Source: an uncultured Treponema sp.
Lineage (GTDB): Bacteria > Spirochaetota > Spirochaetia > Treponematales > Treponemataceae
Direction: 5' to 3'
Length of the DNA: 5,161 nucleotides
Assembly: GCA_934699065.1 (NCBI GenBank)
Contig: CAKUWD010000202.1
Coordinates: 1-5,161 of the forward strand
The translations under genes were made by a program, and so were the position numbers. Shown one piece after another: positions 1 through 5,161 of the stretch. The notes under the pieces are model-generated. The model did not search any database and was not told the origin of the DNA. It was given only the letters and a program-made list of their open reading frames with translations. Position 1 is the stretch's first letter. Every line of letters begins with the position of its first letter.

Positions 1-300
1 GAATATGACAGGGTTCGTATTGAACTTGAAAGTAGTGATGCAACTGGTTTACATATTTCGTTCAATGAAAGAGAGGGAAAAAATTACCATACCTTTAATA
101 ATCAGGTTGAAAAGAATGTATTTGAAGTTGATTTAAGTGGTGAAGGCTATTCATATAAAAATGAAGATGCAGGCATGCCTGACAAATCAAAAGGTTATTC
201 CATTGATATTCGAACATGGAATGAAAAGCCAAGAACAAAGGAGCAGAAGACTGTTGTAAAAAGCATTCAGCTGTTAAAAGACAAAGGAAAGCCTAATGAA
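1..300 (+). repeat. Protein-level repeat unit 1 (incomplete at its 5' side)
   Basis: This is the first visible copy of the repeated domain. YDRVRIELES aligns with YEKIRIELDP of unit 2, and SIDIRTWNEK followed by VVKSIQLLK aligns with KIEIRLWWQK followed by IVKSVSLLK. The N-terminal strands, corresponding to LKLLGADFGS of unit 2, would lie left of the window. Its middle loop is shorter than in unit 2. The repeats are seen in protein and are too diverged in DNA to suggest recent duplication. Confidence 0.7.
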
Positions 301-1167
301 AATCTAAAATTACTTGGTGCCGACTTTGGTTCAAGCAGTGGAAATGCTTATATTTCTGATGGTGGAAAGATTGAATGGGTTTTACCAAAGAAAAACTGGG
401 ATGCCTGTGCAGGTTGGAGAGTTAAAGGTATTGACTTTACTGGTTATGAAAAGATTCGTATTGAATTAGATCCAGAATCAGCTAAACTACCTTATGAAAT
501 AAGAGTTGGCCAGGAAGGATGTGATCTTGGTTATGATGCAATTTCTTCTACAGTTCTGGAAGCAAATCTTGATGGAACAGAATACAGCTGGTGTTATCCA
601 GATGGAGCAAAATGGGATTCTGCAAAAGGTGTTGAGAAAATTGAAATTCGCTTGTGGTGGCAGAAATCTGGAGTTAAGAATCAAAAATCAATTGTAAAAT
701 CTGTTAGCTTGTTGAAAGCTGGAGAAGGAACACAGCAGCCGGATAAACTTGTTTTGAATGGTGCAAAACTTGGTTCTAGAAAATGGCCTAATACAAGTTG
801 GCTTGATGAAGATTTTGCAATTAATTGGGCTAAAGGTAATTATTCAGAATGCGGCTGGAGATTTGAAAAACTTGAAGGCGATATTCTTGAAATAAAAGTA
901 AATTCAACAGATGTCCCATTAAATCTGAAAATACGTGACAACAAAAAAAATGAGGCAGAATGGACTGATGATGGTTCTCACCTCTTCCGTATTGATTTAA
1001 AAACAAAGAAAATGCTGCGCGCTACAGGTGGTAAAAAAGATCCAAACTGGACAAGTCAGACAAAATCATTTGATTTCTCTGAAGGTGGCGAAGTTATCTT
1101 TGTACCAACTAACGGAGTTTCAAAAGAAGGAAAGAAAACTGTTGTTGAGTATGTAAAGGTTGAGTAG
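1..1167 (+). CDS. 3' part of a modular protein with tandem carbohydrate-binding-like repeats (5' end outside window)
   Basis: The frame is open from base 1 to the TAG at 1165-1167 (388 visible codons). The first in-frame ATG (175) lies inside a repeat and has no ribosome binding site, so the gene starts upstream of the window. At least three related units are visible. Unit 1 is incomplete, about residues 1-100, with YDRVRIELES near its start and VVKSIQLLK at its end. Unit 2 is about 101-241, with GWRVKGIDF, YEKIRIELD, KIEIRLWW and IVKSVSLLK. Unit 3 is about 248-388, with CGWRFEKLEG, LEIKV and VVEYVKVE. The alternating hydrophobic strands, exposed Trp and Tyr residues and unit length suit beta-sandwich carbohydrate-binding modules at the C terminus of a secreted glycoside hydrolase or surface protein. 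That role is inferred; no catalytic domain or signal peptide is visible, and adhesion or another structural role is possible. The gene converges on the opp operon, with 49 bases between stop codons. Confidence 0.8.
   Translation, partial: EYDRVRIELESSDATGLHISFNEREGKNYHTFNNQVEKNVFEVDLSGEGYSYKNEDAGMPDKSKGYSIDIRTWNEKPRTKEQKTVVKSIQLLKDKGKPNENLKLLGADFGSSSGNAYISDGGKIEWVLPKKNWDACAGWRVKGIDFTGYEKIRIELDPESAKLPYEIRVGQEGCDLGYDAISSTVLEANLDGTEYSWCYPDGAKWDSAKGVEKIEIRLWWQKSGVKNQKSIVKSVSLLKAGEGTQQPDKLVLNGAKLGSRKWPNTSWLDEDFAINWAKGNYSECGWRFEKLEGDILEIKVNSTDVPLNLKIRDNKKNEAEWTDDGSHLFRIDLKTKKMLRATGGKKDPNWTSQTKSFDFSEGGEVIFVPTNGVSKEGKKTVVEYVKVE
301..735 (+). repeat. Protein-level repeat unit 2 (complete)
   Basis: This is the only unit with every segment in its fullest form. 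It runs from NLKLLGADFG through GWRVKGIDF and YEKIRIELD to KIEIRLWW and IVKSVSLLK, about 140 residues. Aromatic residues cluster in the WVLPKKNWD, YSWCYPDGAKW and LWW segments, the sort of residues that stack on sugar rings in carbohydrate-binding modules. Ligand binding is inferred from this pattern, not shown. Confidence 0.7.
742..1164 (+). repeat. Protein-level repeat unit 3 (C-terminal, most diverged)
   Basis: DKLVLNGAKLGS aligns with NLKLLGADFGS of unit 2, CGWRFEKLEGDILEIKV with the GWRVKGIDFTGYEKIRIEL segment, and KKTVVEYVKVE with the QKSIVKSVSLL end strand. The penultimate strand (GGEVIFVPT) replaces the charged KIEIRLWW strand, so the face it contributes to is probably altered. The protein ends right after this unit, with no sorting signal or transmembrane tail. 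Confidence 0.65.
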
Positions 1168-1180
1168 CATTTAATAGATT

Positions 1181-1213
1181 GCTTCATCGCGTTGCTTCTC
1201 GCAATGATGTAGC
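1181..1213. repeat. Imperfect hairpin between convergent genes, REP-like; possible bidirectional terminator
   Basis: An inverted repeat fills most of the gap between the two convergent genes. GTTGC (1191-1195) pairs with GCAAT (1201-1205, one G-T wobble) around the loop TTCTC. CATC (1185-1188) pairs with GATG (1206-1209) past a 2-base bulge, and GCT (1181-1183) pairs with AGC (1211-1213) past a T-T mismatch. No run of T follows on either strand, so it is not a classic intrinsic terminator. The wording (GATTGCTTC...TCGCAATGA) resembles, from memory, a palindromic repeat scattered between genes in many bacterial genomes. One copy in this window cannot prove that. The rest of the gap (1168-1216) holds nothing else recognisable. 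Confidence 0.5.
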
Positions 1214-1216
1214 TTA

Positions 1217-2185
1217 CTAAAATTCAAAACATCTTACCCTGTGACTGCCGGAAACTTGCTTAAAGTCCGGCAGTTCTTTTTTACAGCGTTCTGTTGCCTT
1301 TGGACAGCGGTATGCAAAAGGACAGCAGTTTTCCTGCTGAAGAGTTGTCTTTACTTCCTGATTTGAATTATTAAGAACTCCCTGCGCTCCTTCAAAAAGC
1401 AACTTTGTATATGGATGCATTGCTGTCTTATAAAGATCTGCGGCTGGTGCTTCTTCTACAAGATAGCCGCGGTACATTACTCCGATTGTGTCGCAGAAAT
1501 AGCAGGCAACCTTTAAGTCATGAGTAATAAAAATATAACTGAGATTACGAGCCTTTCGTAAATCCTGAAGCAGTTTTAAAACCTGGCCCTGAATTGAAAC
1601 GTCGAGGGCTGAAACAACTTCGTCGCAAATCAAAAGAGAAGGATTCATAATAAGACCGCGGGCAATAGAAATGCGCTGTCGCTGGCCGCCGCTGAACTCT
1701 GCCGGGCGACGGTCTAAGTCTTCTGGTGCTAAACCTACCTCTGTAATAATTTTTTCTGCTAACTCTCGTGCGGCGGCCTTTCCCTGCCAGAGAGAAGAAT
1801 ATTTGAGTCCTGTTGTCAGTACATTGTAAACTGTAAGGCGGGGATTTAAAGAACGGGCCGGATCCTGGAAAATGTATTTTACTTTTTCACGATAAAGACG
1901 AAGCTGATTTTTTTTATAGGCATCGACTTCTGTTGGTAAAGTTTCATTGGCATCAAAATATTTTATTGATCCGCTGGTCTGTTTATAAAGTTGAATTAAA
2001 AGTCTTGCTGTTGTCGTTTTGCCACAGCCGGATTCTCCAGCCAAGCCGTAGGTGGTCCCTCGTTTGATTGAAAATGATACATCATTTACGGCATAAACAT
2101 TATGTTTGTTTTTTGCAAAAAAGCCTGCTTCCAGATTGAAGGTTTTTGAAAGATTATTTACTTCGATGATGTTTTCGTTATTCAT
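1217..2185 (-). CDS. oppF: Opp/Dpp-family ABC transporter ATP-binding protein (OppF-like)
   Basis: This is the cytoplasmic ATPase subunit of the importer, 322 residues from the chosen start. Walker A is GESGCGKT (50-57), the Q-loop Gln is 107, the signature is FSGGQRQR (164-171), Walker B is LLICDE with catalytic Glu189, the D-loop is SALD (192-195) and the H-loop is His222. All nucleotide-binding residues are intact. The C-terminal oligopeptide-transporter extension begins at HPYTKLL (257-263) and carries Cys288, Cys294, Cys301 and Cys319 in the CPF..RCP..RC..C arrangement linked to a 4Fe-4S cluster in this family. The CDEVVSALDVS wording favours OppF over OppD. I chose the ATG at 2185 because AAGGAGAG precedes it and it overlaps the end of the oppD part by only 8 bases. 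The in-frame ATGs at 2206 and 2224 lie deep in the upstream gene. Translation ends at TAG followed at once by an in-frame TAA. Confidence 0.93.
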   Translation of the reverse strand: MNNENIIEVNNLSKTFNLEAGFFAKNKHNVYAVNDVSFSIKRGTTYGLAGESGCGKTTTARLLIQLYKQTSGSIKYFDANETLPTEVDAYKKNQLRLYREKVKYIFQDPARSLNPRLTVYNVLTTGLKYSSLWQGKAAARELAEKIITEVGLAPEDLDRRPAEFSGGQRQRISIARGLIMNPSLLICDEVVSALDVSIQGQVLKLLQDLRKARNLSYIFITHDLKVACYFCDTIGVMYRGYLVEEAPAADLYKTAMHPYTKLLFEGAQGVLNNSNQEVKTTLQQENCCPFAYRCPKATERCKKELPDFKQVSGSHRVRCFEF

Positions 2186-3296
2186 TATTGTACTCTCCTT
2201 CTTCATCTGTGTAGTGAGTGCCAAATTCTATAAGTGAAGAAACAAGCTTTTGCGTATATTCTTCCTTAGGATTTTTGATAACTTCGTCTGGAGTTCCTGT
2301 CTCGATAATCTGGCCTTTATACATTACGGCAATTCGGTCTGAAATCTGTGCTACAAGATTTATATTGTGACTGATGAAAATAATTGAAAGATTTCTTTCT
2401 TTCTGGAGTTTCAAAAGCAGTGAAATAATCTGTGCCTGAATTGTTACGTCGAGGGCGGTTGTAGGTTCATCTGCAATTAAAAGTTCACAGTCTTGAGCAA
2501 TGGCAAGAGCAATTCCTATTCGCTGGAGCTGGCCGCCTGAGAACTGATGTGGGTAAGATTTGAGACGGCTTTCCGGTTCAGGGATTCCAACCTGGGTGAG
2601 AAGGTCGATTGTTTTTTTATCTGATTCTTCCCGTGTGACTTGCGGTTCTAGAATTCTGAAGGTTTCAAAGAAAATGCTTCCTACATTCTGAAGCGGATCA
2701 TAAGAGCGGCCCGGCTCCTGGAAAATAAGGGCAATTTTCTGACCACGGTATTGACGAAGTTCTTTCTGTGAAAGTGAAAGTAAATCTGTTCCTTTGTAAT
2801 AAATATGTCCGCTGCATTCTGCGTTTTGCGGCAAAAGACCCGGGATGGCGGTTGTCGAAACAGATTTTCCGCTTCCTGATTCACCGACAATACCAAGAAT
2901 TTCACCTTTCTTTACTTCGAAGTTTACTCCGCGGCTGGCATAGACTGGAGTCCATTCTGTGCCTCGCAGAACATGGAAGGTAACATGAAGATCCTGTACG
3001 GAAAGTAAGTTTTCGCTAACAGATGCATCCGGGTTCTTAAGGGCGGAGCCCTTAGGAGAAGGGGTAGCAAAGCGTCTTCTAAATACAGCACTGTACGGGT
3101 CATAGAAATCCCGGAGAGCATCACCGATAAAATTGAAGGCAAGAGTTACAAGCAAAAGCATAAGCACCGGATAAAGCAGCCAGGGGAAGTTTCTGAGATT
3201 TGAAAGAGTTGAAATGTCGCGGTTAATAAGTGAGCCCCAGCTAACAGCCGGATCGCTGATACCAAGCCCAAGGTATGAAAGCGTTGTTTCGCTCAT
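2178..3296 (-). CDS. oppD: C-terminal OppC segment fused to OppD-like ATP-binding domain
   Basis: The frame is open back to 3401; the first ATG after the stop is at 3296, with only a weak AGGC upstream. Numbered from this Met (372 residues), 1-75 are the end of OppC: SETTLSYLGLG, the last membrane segment at about 39-60, and the typical ending IGDALRDFYDP. The linker is about 76-96. The ATPase domain has Walker A GESGSGKS (138-145), Q-loop Gln193, signature FSGGQLQR (252-259), Walker B LLIADE with Glu277, D-loop ALD (281-283) and H-loop His310, all intact. It stops soon after NPKEEYTQKL, so it lacks the Cys-rich extension that OppF carries. It pairs with OppF as the second ATPase. Expression requires readthrough of the TAA or a restart that would begin inside the membrane domain; otherwise the importer lacks half its motor. 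Confidence 0.85.
   Translation of the reverse strand: MSETTLSYLGLGISDPAVSWGSLINRDISTLSNLRNFPWLLYPVLMLLLVTLAFNFIGDALRDFYDPYSAVFRRRFATPSPKGSALKNPDASVSENLLSVQDLHVTFHVLRGTEWTPVYASRGVNFEVKKGEILGIVGESGSGKSVSTTAIPGLLPQNAECSGHIYYKGTDLLSLSQKELRQYRGQKIALIFQEPGRSYDPLQNVGSIFFETFRILEPQVTREESDKKTIDLLTQVGIPEPESRLKSYPHQFSGGQLQRIGIALAIAQDCELLIADEPTTALDVTIQAQIISLLLKLQKERNLSIIFISHNINLVAQISDRIAVMYKGQIIETGTPDEVIKNPKEEYTQKLVSSLIEFGTHYTDEEGEYNNE
2186..2200 (-). promoter_or_regulatory. Ribosome binding site deciding the oppF start
   Basis: The minus strand reads AAGGAGAGTACAATA just before the ATG at 2185. The AAGGAG core lies 9 bases from that ATG and inside the last codons of the oppD part. The two earlier in-frame ATGs have no comparable site, so this one sets the start. 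Confidence 0.75.
3038..3054. repeat. GC-rich perfect palindrome in the permease-ATPase linker
   Basis: TAAGGGC (3038-3044) is the exact reverse complement of GCCCTTA (3048-3054), with a 3-base loop. It encodes part of the Pro/Ser/Lys linker (SPKGSALK) at the OppC-OppD joint. It is richer in G and C than its surroundings and could be a small palindromic element that was inserted or captured in frame. It could also be a chance hairpin. Confidence 0.5.
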
Positions 3297-3401
3297 AATA
3301 AAGCCTGGAACACTAAGTGTTATGCTTACAATTAAAAGACTTGAGATTTGTGGAATTATGTGGCCAAAGATTACTACAAGAGATGGAAGACCTTCGAGCT
3401 T

Positions 3402-3404
3402 TTA
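3402..3404 (-). other. In-frame TAA interrupting the oppC-oppD fusion
   Basis: The minus-strand codons read ATT TTG AAC TAA AAG CTC GAA GGT. The protein reads EEFILN-stop-KLEGLPS, in register with the family pattern of the EAA loop, where the stop replaces the fourth residue before the conserved Gly. A single substitution from CAA, TCA, TTA, AAA or GAA would create it. No compensating frameshift is needed because the frame is the same on both sides. All other genes here end normally at TAA or TAG, so a changed genetic code is not indicated. Confidence 0.9.
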
Positions 3405-4127
3405 GTTCAAAATAAATTCTTCGCGTTTTACCGAGTGGACTATTCCTCGTATTGTTCTTGCAGAACCTGGCCAGCCGACCAGCGAAAGAATCAGCGTGAT
3501 AATCATGTAAGAAGTTCCGGAATCCATCCGGCTGTTTAAGAGTGAACGAAGGAAAAGTATAAAATAAAGGCTTGGAACCAGCATGAAGAACTCGGCAAAG
3601 CGCATTATAAACCAGTCTGTTTTGCCTCCAAAATATCCGGAGATACCTCCGAAAATTATTGCCAGAACCATAGCAATTGCGGTTGCAACAAAACCTATTG
3701 TAAGAGAGATTCGGCTACCGTAAATTATGCGGCTGAAAAGATCGCGGCCCAGATGGTCTGCTCCTAAAAGATAAACCGGATAAGCCTGATCTTTTGTACC
3801 AAAGAGATGGCGCTTACACGGAATAAATCCAAGCAGTTTATATTCATAGCCTTTTGCAAAAAATGTAAAATCGTGAGTGTAGCCTTCATCTTTTACGATT
3901 GCATACTTCCAGTTGATTTTGCTTATTGTACGGCATTCGCGAACTTTGAGTCCGTGCGAAGTAAGCTGTAGGTTTGCCGGATGGTAAGTATTATTTTCAA
4001 AAGTCTGTGTCGGCTGGTAAGGCGCAAAGAACTCTGCAAAAATCATAATAAGATAAACGAGAGCAAGGAAAATCAAAGAGCTAAAAGCAAGAGGTCTTGT
4101 TTTTATGTATTGTGCTAATTTTTTCAT
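3402..4127 (-). CDS. oppC: Opp/Dpp-family ABC permease, N-terminal part of OppC (cut short at TAA)
   Basis: This piece is 241 residues of an inner-membrane permease. A transmembrane segment at about 14-34 is followed by a long extracytoplasmic loop (about 36-118), then the family hallmark LGADHLGRDLFSRIIYG (121-137). Hydrophobic segments follow at about 139-161, 172-194 and 205-219. The start ATG has GGGGGAAG just upstream and lies 9 bases past the oppB stop, so translation is probably coupled. The protein ends at REEFILN, in the middle of the cytoplasmic EAA loop that docks onto the ATPase. The next codons in the same frame (KLEGLPS..., then SETTLSYLGLG) are the expected continuation, so this is a truncated product rather than a natural end. 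Alone it lacks the last two membrane segments and half the coupling loop, and should not work as a permease. The long loop with KLLGFIPCKRHLFG resembles OppC-like subunits of some oligosaccharide importers, from memory. Confidence 0.88.
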   Translation of the reverse strand: MKKLAQYIKTRPLAFSSLIFLALVYLIMIFAEFFAPYQPTQTFENNTYHPANLQLTSHGLKVRECRTISKINWKYAIVKDEGYTHDFTFFAKGYEYKLLGFIPCKRHLFGTKDQAYPVYLLGADHLGRDLFSRIIYGSRISLTIGFVATAIAMVLAIIFGGISGYFGGKTDWFIMRFAEFFMLVPSLYFILFLRSLLNSRMDSGTSYMIITLILSLVGWPGSARTIRGIVHSVKREEFILN

Positions 4128-4139
4128 TTCTTCCCCCTA
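4128..4139 (-). promoter_or_regulatory. Ribosome binding site of oppC overlapping the oppB stop
   Basis: On the minus strand the oppB stop TAG runs directly into GGGGAAGAA and then the oppC ATG. The Shine-Dalgarno-like GGGGGAAG thus shares its first G with the stop codon, which fits coupled translation of oppB and oppC and confirms the ATG at 4127. Confidence 0.7.
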
Positions 4140-5161
4140 CTCGTTTCCATATCTGATTCTTGGATCTACAATGGCAAGCAGTATATCGCTGATGACCATA
4201 CCAATAAGAACAAGAAATGAAATAAACATGCTGTTTGCAAGAACAAGATTTATGTCTTCCTGAAGTACTGCATCGTACATAAGCCGGCCGATTCCCGGAT
4301 AAGCAAAAATAATTTCCAATACGAGGGAACCGGAGAAAAGCCCTGCAAGAAGGTTCGCACTTCCGGTGATGTAAGGGTTTAAGGTATTTCTGAAGGCGTG
4401 ATTAAGGTAAACTCTTTTTTCGCTGATGCCTCGTGAACGTAAAGCAAAAATATACGGCATTCCCATCTGGTCCAGCATTGTGGCACGAATCATTCGCATG
4501 GTTCCTCCTAAGCCTCCAAGGAAGGATGCAAGAAGAGGCAGGAAAACATGATGTGCATAACTGAAGGTAAATTTTATAGGAGCATCCTTAAATGGGAAGT
4601 CAGGGTATGCTGTAACCGGAAAAAGATTTGTTATAGAAGCAAAAAGCTGAAGTAAAATCAAAAGAAGGATTCCCGGAAAAGCATGAAAGAAAAGTGCAAA
4701 GAAGGTTGCTCCCACATCCAGCCGGGTTCCGGCCTTACTGGAGAAAAAGACTCCGAGCAGAAAGGAAAAAGTTGTTATAAAAACAAGTGATATAAGATTT
4801 AAGAGAACGGAATTCCAGAGGCGTGATTTAATTAAAAAGCTGACGGGAGCTTTTGAGATGAGACTTGTTCCCAGGTCGTGATTTACAATAACTCGTTTAA
4901 GCCATTTGAAATACTGAACGTAAAATGGTTTATCAAGTCCGAGCTCTGAACGCAAAGCGTCCATTTGTTCGGCGGAAAAATTTTTATCTTGTGAGCCGGC
5001 TCCCAGTGAGGCTGTTGTTCCGGTTTTAGCATTTGGATTATCTGTATTAGTGAGAAGCTGCTGTGTCATCATCTGATCTACAATATCACCAGGGGCAAGC
5101 TCCATAAGTCCAAAAAGAGCAAAGCCCAGAAGAAAAAGCAGTACAAGCATTGTTAGAATTC
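4137..5161 (-). CDS. oppB: Opp/Dpp-family ABC permease OppB (N-terminal end outside window)
   Basis: This inner-membrane permease pairs with OppC to form the channel of the importer. The frame stays open to the right edge: codons for Ile-Leu-Thr precede the Met at 5150. That Met sits inside the first membrane segment, so the true start lies a little beyond 5161. Numbered from that Met (337 residues), the family landmarks are LAPGDIVDQ (18-26), ELGLDKPFYVQYFKWL (69-84), DLGTS (92-96), the EAA-type loop LRSRGISEKRVYLNHAFRN (237-255), and FAYPGIGRLMYDAV (282-295). Membrane segments lie at about 1-16, 113-136, 146-173, 201-217, 262-284 and 304-328. The extracytoplasmic loop after the first segment carries an extra Thr/Asn/Gly/Ala-rich stretch (about 31-58) not usual in the family. 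The gene ends with DPRIRYGNE and TAG, 9 bases before oppC. It appears intact. Confidence 0.92.
   Translation of the reverse strand, partial: ILTMLVLLFLLGFALFGLMELAPGDIVDQMMTQQLLTNTDNPNAKTGTTASLGAGSQDKNFSAEQMDALRSELGLDKPFYVQYFKWLKRVIVNHDLGTSLISKAPVSFLIKSRLWNSVLLNLISLVFITTFSFLLGVFFSSKAGTRLDVGATFFALFFHAFPGILLLILLQLFASITNLFPVTAYPDFPFKDAPIKFTFSYAHHVFLPLLASFLGGLGGTMRMIRATMLDQMGMPYIFALRSRGISEKRVYLNHAFRNTLNPYITGSANLLAGLFSGSLVLEIIFAYPGIGRLMYDAVLQEDINLVLANSMFISFLVLIGMVISDILLAIVDPRIRYGNE

Larger units (their letters stand above)
2178..4127 (-). pseudogene. Interrupted oppC-oppD fusion gene (permease plus ATPase, one in-frame TAA)
   Basis: The 650 codons from the ATG at 4127 to the TAA at 2178 form one frame, broken only by TAA at codon 242 (3404-3402). 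Conceptually read through, residues 1-350 are a complete OppC-type permease, 352-372 a Pro/Ser/Lys/Ala-rich linker, and about 374-649 an OppD-type ATPase. No ATG, GTG or TTG occurs in frame in the linker, so the ATPase has no start of its own. Permease-ATPase fusions are known in the dipeptide/nickel ABC family, so the fusion is credible. The stop could be a real nonsense mutation, a sequencing error, or a readthrough site. An intact OppF and OppB on both sides argue that decay, if real, is recent. The two pieces are described separately. Confidence 0.65.

Noticed and set aside
487..697. Short open frames on both strands inside the repeat-protein gene
   Set aside because: They overlap the long real frame, encode no recognisable motif and have no ribosome binding site.
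2186..2224. Upstream OppF start at 2224 (MALTTQ...) or 2206
   Set aside because: Both overlap the oppD coding end further, and the good Shine-Dalgarno site lies downstream of them, next to 2185.
2681..3142. Several 70-residue open frames inside the OppD region on both strands
   Set aside because: They are shadows of the ATPase frame, whose Walker and signature motifs are clear.
3297..3404. A frameshift as the cause of the oppC break
   Set aside because: The codons before and after the TAA are in the same frame, and the intervening 35 codons read as normal permease, so a substitution is the simpler reading.
3402..3404. Genome-wide reassignment of TAA to an amino acid
   Set aside because: TAA also ends the oppD part at its expected C terminus, so it acts as a normal stop there.
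3214..3539. Plus-strand open frames opposite the interrupted part of oppC
   Set aside because: No homology-like pattern and no start signals; the minus strand continues the permease in register across this stretch.
5156..5161. EcoRI site (GAATTC) exactly at the right edge
   Set aside because: It may reflect a cloned fragment end, but the left edge has no such site and it carries no biological meaning here.
1..5161. CRISPR arrays, tRNA or rRNA genes, insertion sequences, riboswitches
   Set aside because: No direct-repeat arrays, cloverleaf-like sequence, transposase motifs or long structured leaders were seen; nearly the whole window is coding.

Overview
The window looks like chromosomal DNA from a fermentative, carbohydrate-using bacterium. 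My best guess is a gut or rumen spirochaete related to Treponema. This rests on AT-leaning but mixed codon use, the style of the tandem carbohydrate-binding-like repeats, and the Opp-type transporter. No 16S or other phylogenetic marker is present, so the taxonomy is an inference of low to moderate confidence.

Layout: bases 1-1167 (+ strand) hold the 3' end of a gene for a modular protein. It has at least three related beta-rich repeats of about 100-145 residues, resembling carbohydrate-binding modules, and its reading frame is open from base 1. Next is a short convergent intergenic gap (1168-1216) with an imperfect hairpin that resembles dispersed REP-like intergenic repeats. The rest (1217-5161, - strand) is one tightly packed operon for an Opp/Dpp-family ABC importer. 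Read in transcription order it is oppB (first residues beyond the right edge), an oppC-oppD fusion, then oppF. No solute-binding protein gene (oppA) is visible; the genes sit so close together that a promoter and oppA, if present, would lie beyond base 5161 or elsewhere.

The main oddity is the middle gene. The permease OppC and the ATPase OppD lie in one continuous reading frame of 650 codons (4127-2178), with no usable start codon in the linker between them, so this is a genuine permease-ATPase fusion. The frame is broken by a single TAA codon (3404-3402) exactly in the EAA coupling loop of the permease, and the reading frame is the same on both sides. Either the allele carries a nonsense mutation, or there is a sequencing error, or the two parts are made separately or by readthrough. 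A GC-rich palindrome lies in the linker-coding DNA at the fusion joint.

How the parts would work together: OppB and the OppC part form the membrane channel, the OppD part and OppF form the ATPase pair, and a lipoprotein or periplasmic binding protein delivers the ligand. The long periplasmic loop of OppC and the neighbouring carbohydrate-binding-like gene leave open an oligosaccharide rather than a peptide as substrate. The genes are convergent, so co-regulation is not implied.
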